Shown piece after piece: positions 31,534-32,668 of a stretch of DNA of 32,668 nt. Every line of letters begins with the position of its first letter. The stretch's first letter is position 1. The notes below the pieces were generated by a model. The model made no database searches, was not told where the DNA came from, and was given only the letters and a program-made list of their open reading frames with translations. This stretch comes from Acidimicrobiia bacterium (lineage in GTDB: Bacteria; Actinomycetota; Acidimicrobiia; Acidimicrobiales; Poriferisodalaceae). The translations under genes were made by a program, and so were the position numbers. The DNA is taken from assembly GCA_022821985.1 (NCBI GenBank), contig JAJECP010000040.1, positions 1 to 32,668 of the forward strand, in the 5' to 3' direction.

Positions 31534-32322
31534 TCAGCGGGCGGATGCGCCGCCGTCGATCGTGACCGAGGTTCCGCAGACGTGGCTCGCCCGGTCCGAT
31601 GCGAGGAAAGCCACCACGTCGGCCACCTGTTCCACCGTGCCCGGCGCCGGGTCGGCGGGGATCAGCTCCTCCCAGCGGGACTCGTCGCCGAGTTCGTCGA
31701 TCGCTTGGCGGCGGAGCATGTCGCCCATGCGGTCGGTGATGATCAGGCCAGGGTTGACGGCAACCACACGCACGCCGTCACGCAGGCTGCGGCTGCCCAG
31801 TGCAGCGGTCATCGCGACCAGGCCGCTGTTGCCCACCCCTCCGGCGATGTAGTTCGGCTGCGGCCGCAGCGACGCCACGCCGATCACGTTGACGATGACC
31901 CCGCTGCCGCGGGCCGTCATCAACGGCAGGACGGCCCGGCACAGGTCGATGTAGCCGAAGACCTTCAGGTCCCAGGCGTCGCGCCACGTGGCGTCGTCCA
32001 CCGTCACGATGTCGCCCGCAGGTATCGCCCCGGCGTTGTTCACCCAGATGTCCGCCAGGCCGGTCCCGCTGCCGCCGCAGCCGGTCTCGGCAAGCAATGT
32101 CTGCCGACCTTCGGCCGTCGACAGATCGACGGCATGCGTCGTGACAGCCGTCCCGGGCGCCGCCTCCTGCACCTCTCTGGCGGCCCGCGCCAGCACGTCC
32201 GCCGACCGTGCCGCCAGCGCAACATCGCAGCCTTCGCGGGCCAGCGCCAGTGCACACCCCAGCCCGATGCCTTTCGATGCGCCAGTGATCACAGCGCGCC
32301 TGCCCGTCAGCCCCAAATCCAT
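31534..32322 (-). CDS. SDR-family oxidoreductase with variant active site
   Basis: A 262-aa SDR from ATG 32322 (MDLGLTGRRAVITG); the frame extends to 32376 but that part is not SDR-like. Cofactor motif TGASKGIG, WVNNAG and the C-terminal VTIDGGASAR are normal. At the catalytic site the Tyr is in PNYIAGGVGNSG, so the Lys of YxxxK is replaced by Gly. Some SDR subgroups share this form, hence activity is uncertain but the protein is intact. It is separated from the amidase by 78 bp. Confidence 0.86.
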   Translation of the reverse strand: MDLGLTGRRAVITGASKGIGLGCALALAREGCDVALAARSADVLARAAREVQEAAPGTAVTTHAVDLSTAEGRQTLLAETGCGGSGTGLADIWVNNAGAIPAGDIVTVDDATWRDAWDLKVFGYIDLCRAVLPLMTARGSGVIVNVIGVASLRPQPNYIAGGVGNSGLVAMTAALGSRSLRDGVRVVAVNPGLIITDRMGDMLRRQAIDELGDESRWEELIPADPAPGTVEQVADVVAFLASDRASHVCGTSVTIDGGASAR

Positions 32323-32420
32323 CGGCTCAACGTATCCCCATGAGCGATGTGTCCTCTTGGCCCGAGGGACAAGCAACGCCGAACCGCACGATCAATGTCC
32401 CCGTGCCATGCAGCACCACT

Positions 32421-32528
32421 ATTCGTCGTGGTGCGACGAAAATTATTGGTCACGCCATGACGAAAACAATTCGTCGTAGTGCGACGAAAACTATTGGTCA
32501 CGTCATGACGAAAACTATTCGTTGTATC
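32421..32528 (+). repeat. 24-bp tandem repeat array with internal palindromes
   Basis: Two alternating 24-bp forms make a 48-bp unit: one contains TTCGTCG-TAGTG-CGACGAA (or TGGTG), the other GTCACGTCATGAC; both end GACGAAAACT or near it. Units start at 32421, 32445, 32469, 32493 and a truncated fifth at 32517. The 247-bp space upstream of the second SDR holds only this array and the IS end. It looks like a clustered operator rather than a gene; both strands are open in places by chance of the 24-bp period. Confidence 0.8.
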
Positions 32529-32668
32529 GGGGACTGTCCGGTTTTTTGTGTAAGCGGCCGTGATGGTTTTCATCGGATGTGGTCGGCGATCCGGTCGCCG
32601 TAGTGGACGGTCAGTGTGTTCAGGATGGTCTTCCAGCCGTTGGTCTTGCCGGTCAGGTTGGACCGGTT
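32529..32668 (-). mobile_element. IS256-family insertion sequence, one end (partial)
   Basis: The terminal sequence GGGGACTGTCCGGTTTTTTG at 32529 resembles IS256-type inverted repeats, followed about 40 bp later by the transposase stop. The array unit is cut at this point. The rest of the element, its other end and any target duplication are outside the window. Confidence 0.7.
32570..32668 (-). CDS. IS256-family transposase, C-terminus (partial)
   Basis: Reading leftward to the TGA at 32570, the last residues are LTGKTNGWKTILNTLTVHYG followed by DRIADHIR. This matches the end of actinobacterial IS256 (mutator-type) transposases. Only 32 residues are inside the window, so completeness of the gene cannot be judged. 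Confidence 0.7.
   Translation of the reverse strand, partial: NRSNLTGKTNGWKTILNTLTVHYGDRIADHIR

Noticed and set aside
31162..32343. 393-codon plus-strand frame opposite amidase and SDR
   Set aside because: It spans two well-supported opposite genes and has His/Arg-biased antisense composition.
32421..32528. CRISPR array
   Set aside because: The 24-bp units are contiguous with no unique spacers, and no cas genes are present.
32307..32603. Small repetitive proteins encoded across the repeat array on either strand
   Set aside because: Open frames arise because the period is a multiple of three; no ribosome site or conserved fold, and the IS end interrupts them.
1..32668. tRNA or rRNA genes
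   Set aside because: I saw no cloverleaf-like T-loop/acceptor pattern or rRNA sequence; a tRNA scan would be decisive.

Overview
The window is GC-rich DNA (roughly two thirds G+C by eye), tightly packed, with many GTG/TTG starts, many 1-10 bp gene overlaps and several genes whose -10 box (TANNNT) lies about 6-8 nt before the start codon, as in leaderless transcripts. Together with DUF4032, DUF2784 and DUF985 proteins and an IS256-type end, this suggests a high-GC actinobacterium (Actinomycetota, plausibly Acidimicrobiia). That placement is inference; there is no rRNA or other taxonomic marker.

Region 1 (1-11.9 kb) is a DNA-modification or defence island. A rightward group begins with an Eco57I/PglX-like adenine methyltransferase (5' end outside the window). 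Translationally coupled to it is a 1111-aa protein with an N-terminal PLD-like nuclease domain and a SNF2 helicase. After a 223-bp gap with a palindromic promoter come a ParA-type ATPase fused to an N-terminal helix-turn-helix and an overlapping 119-aa partner. Facing this is a leftward operon, visibly poorer in G+C over its two distal genes: a TSPPY-type (beta-class) DNA methyltransferase, a DGQHR/DndB-like protein, and a 441-aa protein I cannot assign. I do not recognise the whole set as a named system. It lacks the DISARM, BREX, Dnd and Dpd partner genes, so it is the best candidate here for something undescribed.

Region 2 (11.9-16 kb) holds a phosphotransferase, a small helix-turn-helix protein, two related VapBC-type toxin-antitoxin pairs, a SRPBCC protein, an unannotated 53-aa basic protein and a DUF1971 cupin with an unclear start. 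Two diverged copies of a ~65-bp repeat lie just upstream of two of the small regulators. One copy adjoins a strong terminator and a possible small RNA.

Region 3 (16-23 kb) holds a conserved small protein overlapping a DUF4032 kinase-like protein, a choline-sulfatase-like sulfatase with a DUF983 membrane protein, an HTH-nucleotidyltransferase with a perfect 12-bp-arm palindrome in its promoter, a short lipoprotein, a fused remnant of a Phd/PIN module, and a secreted alpha/beta hydrolase.

Region 4 (23-32.3 kb) holds a membrane/coiled-coil protein with an 11-residue repeat, a 54-aa ORF, a P-loop kinase and an intact Phd/PIN pair. These are followed by a leftward run of metabolic genes: DUF2784, DUF2237, inositol monophosphatase, a TetR regulator, a RidA-like protein behind a palindromic operator, a 36-aa membrane microprotein, an SDR, a DUF985 cupin, an amidase and a second SDR.

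Region 5 (32.4 kb to the end) is a 24-bp tandem repeat array interrupted by the end of an IS256-like element whose transposase runs out of the window.
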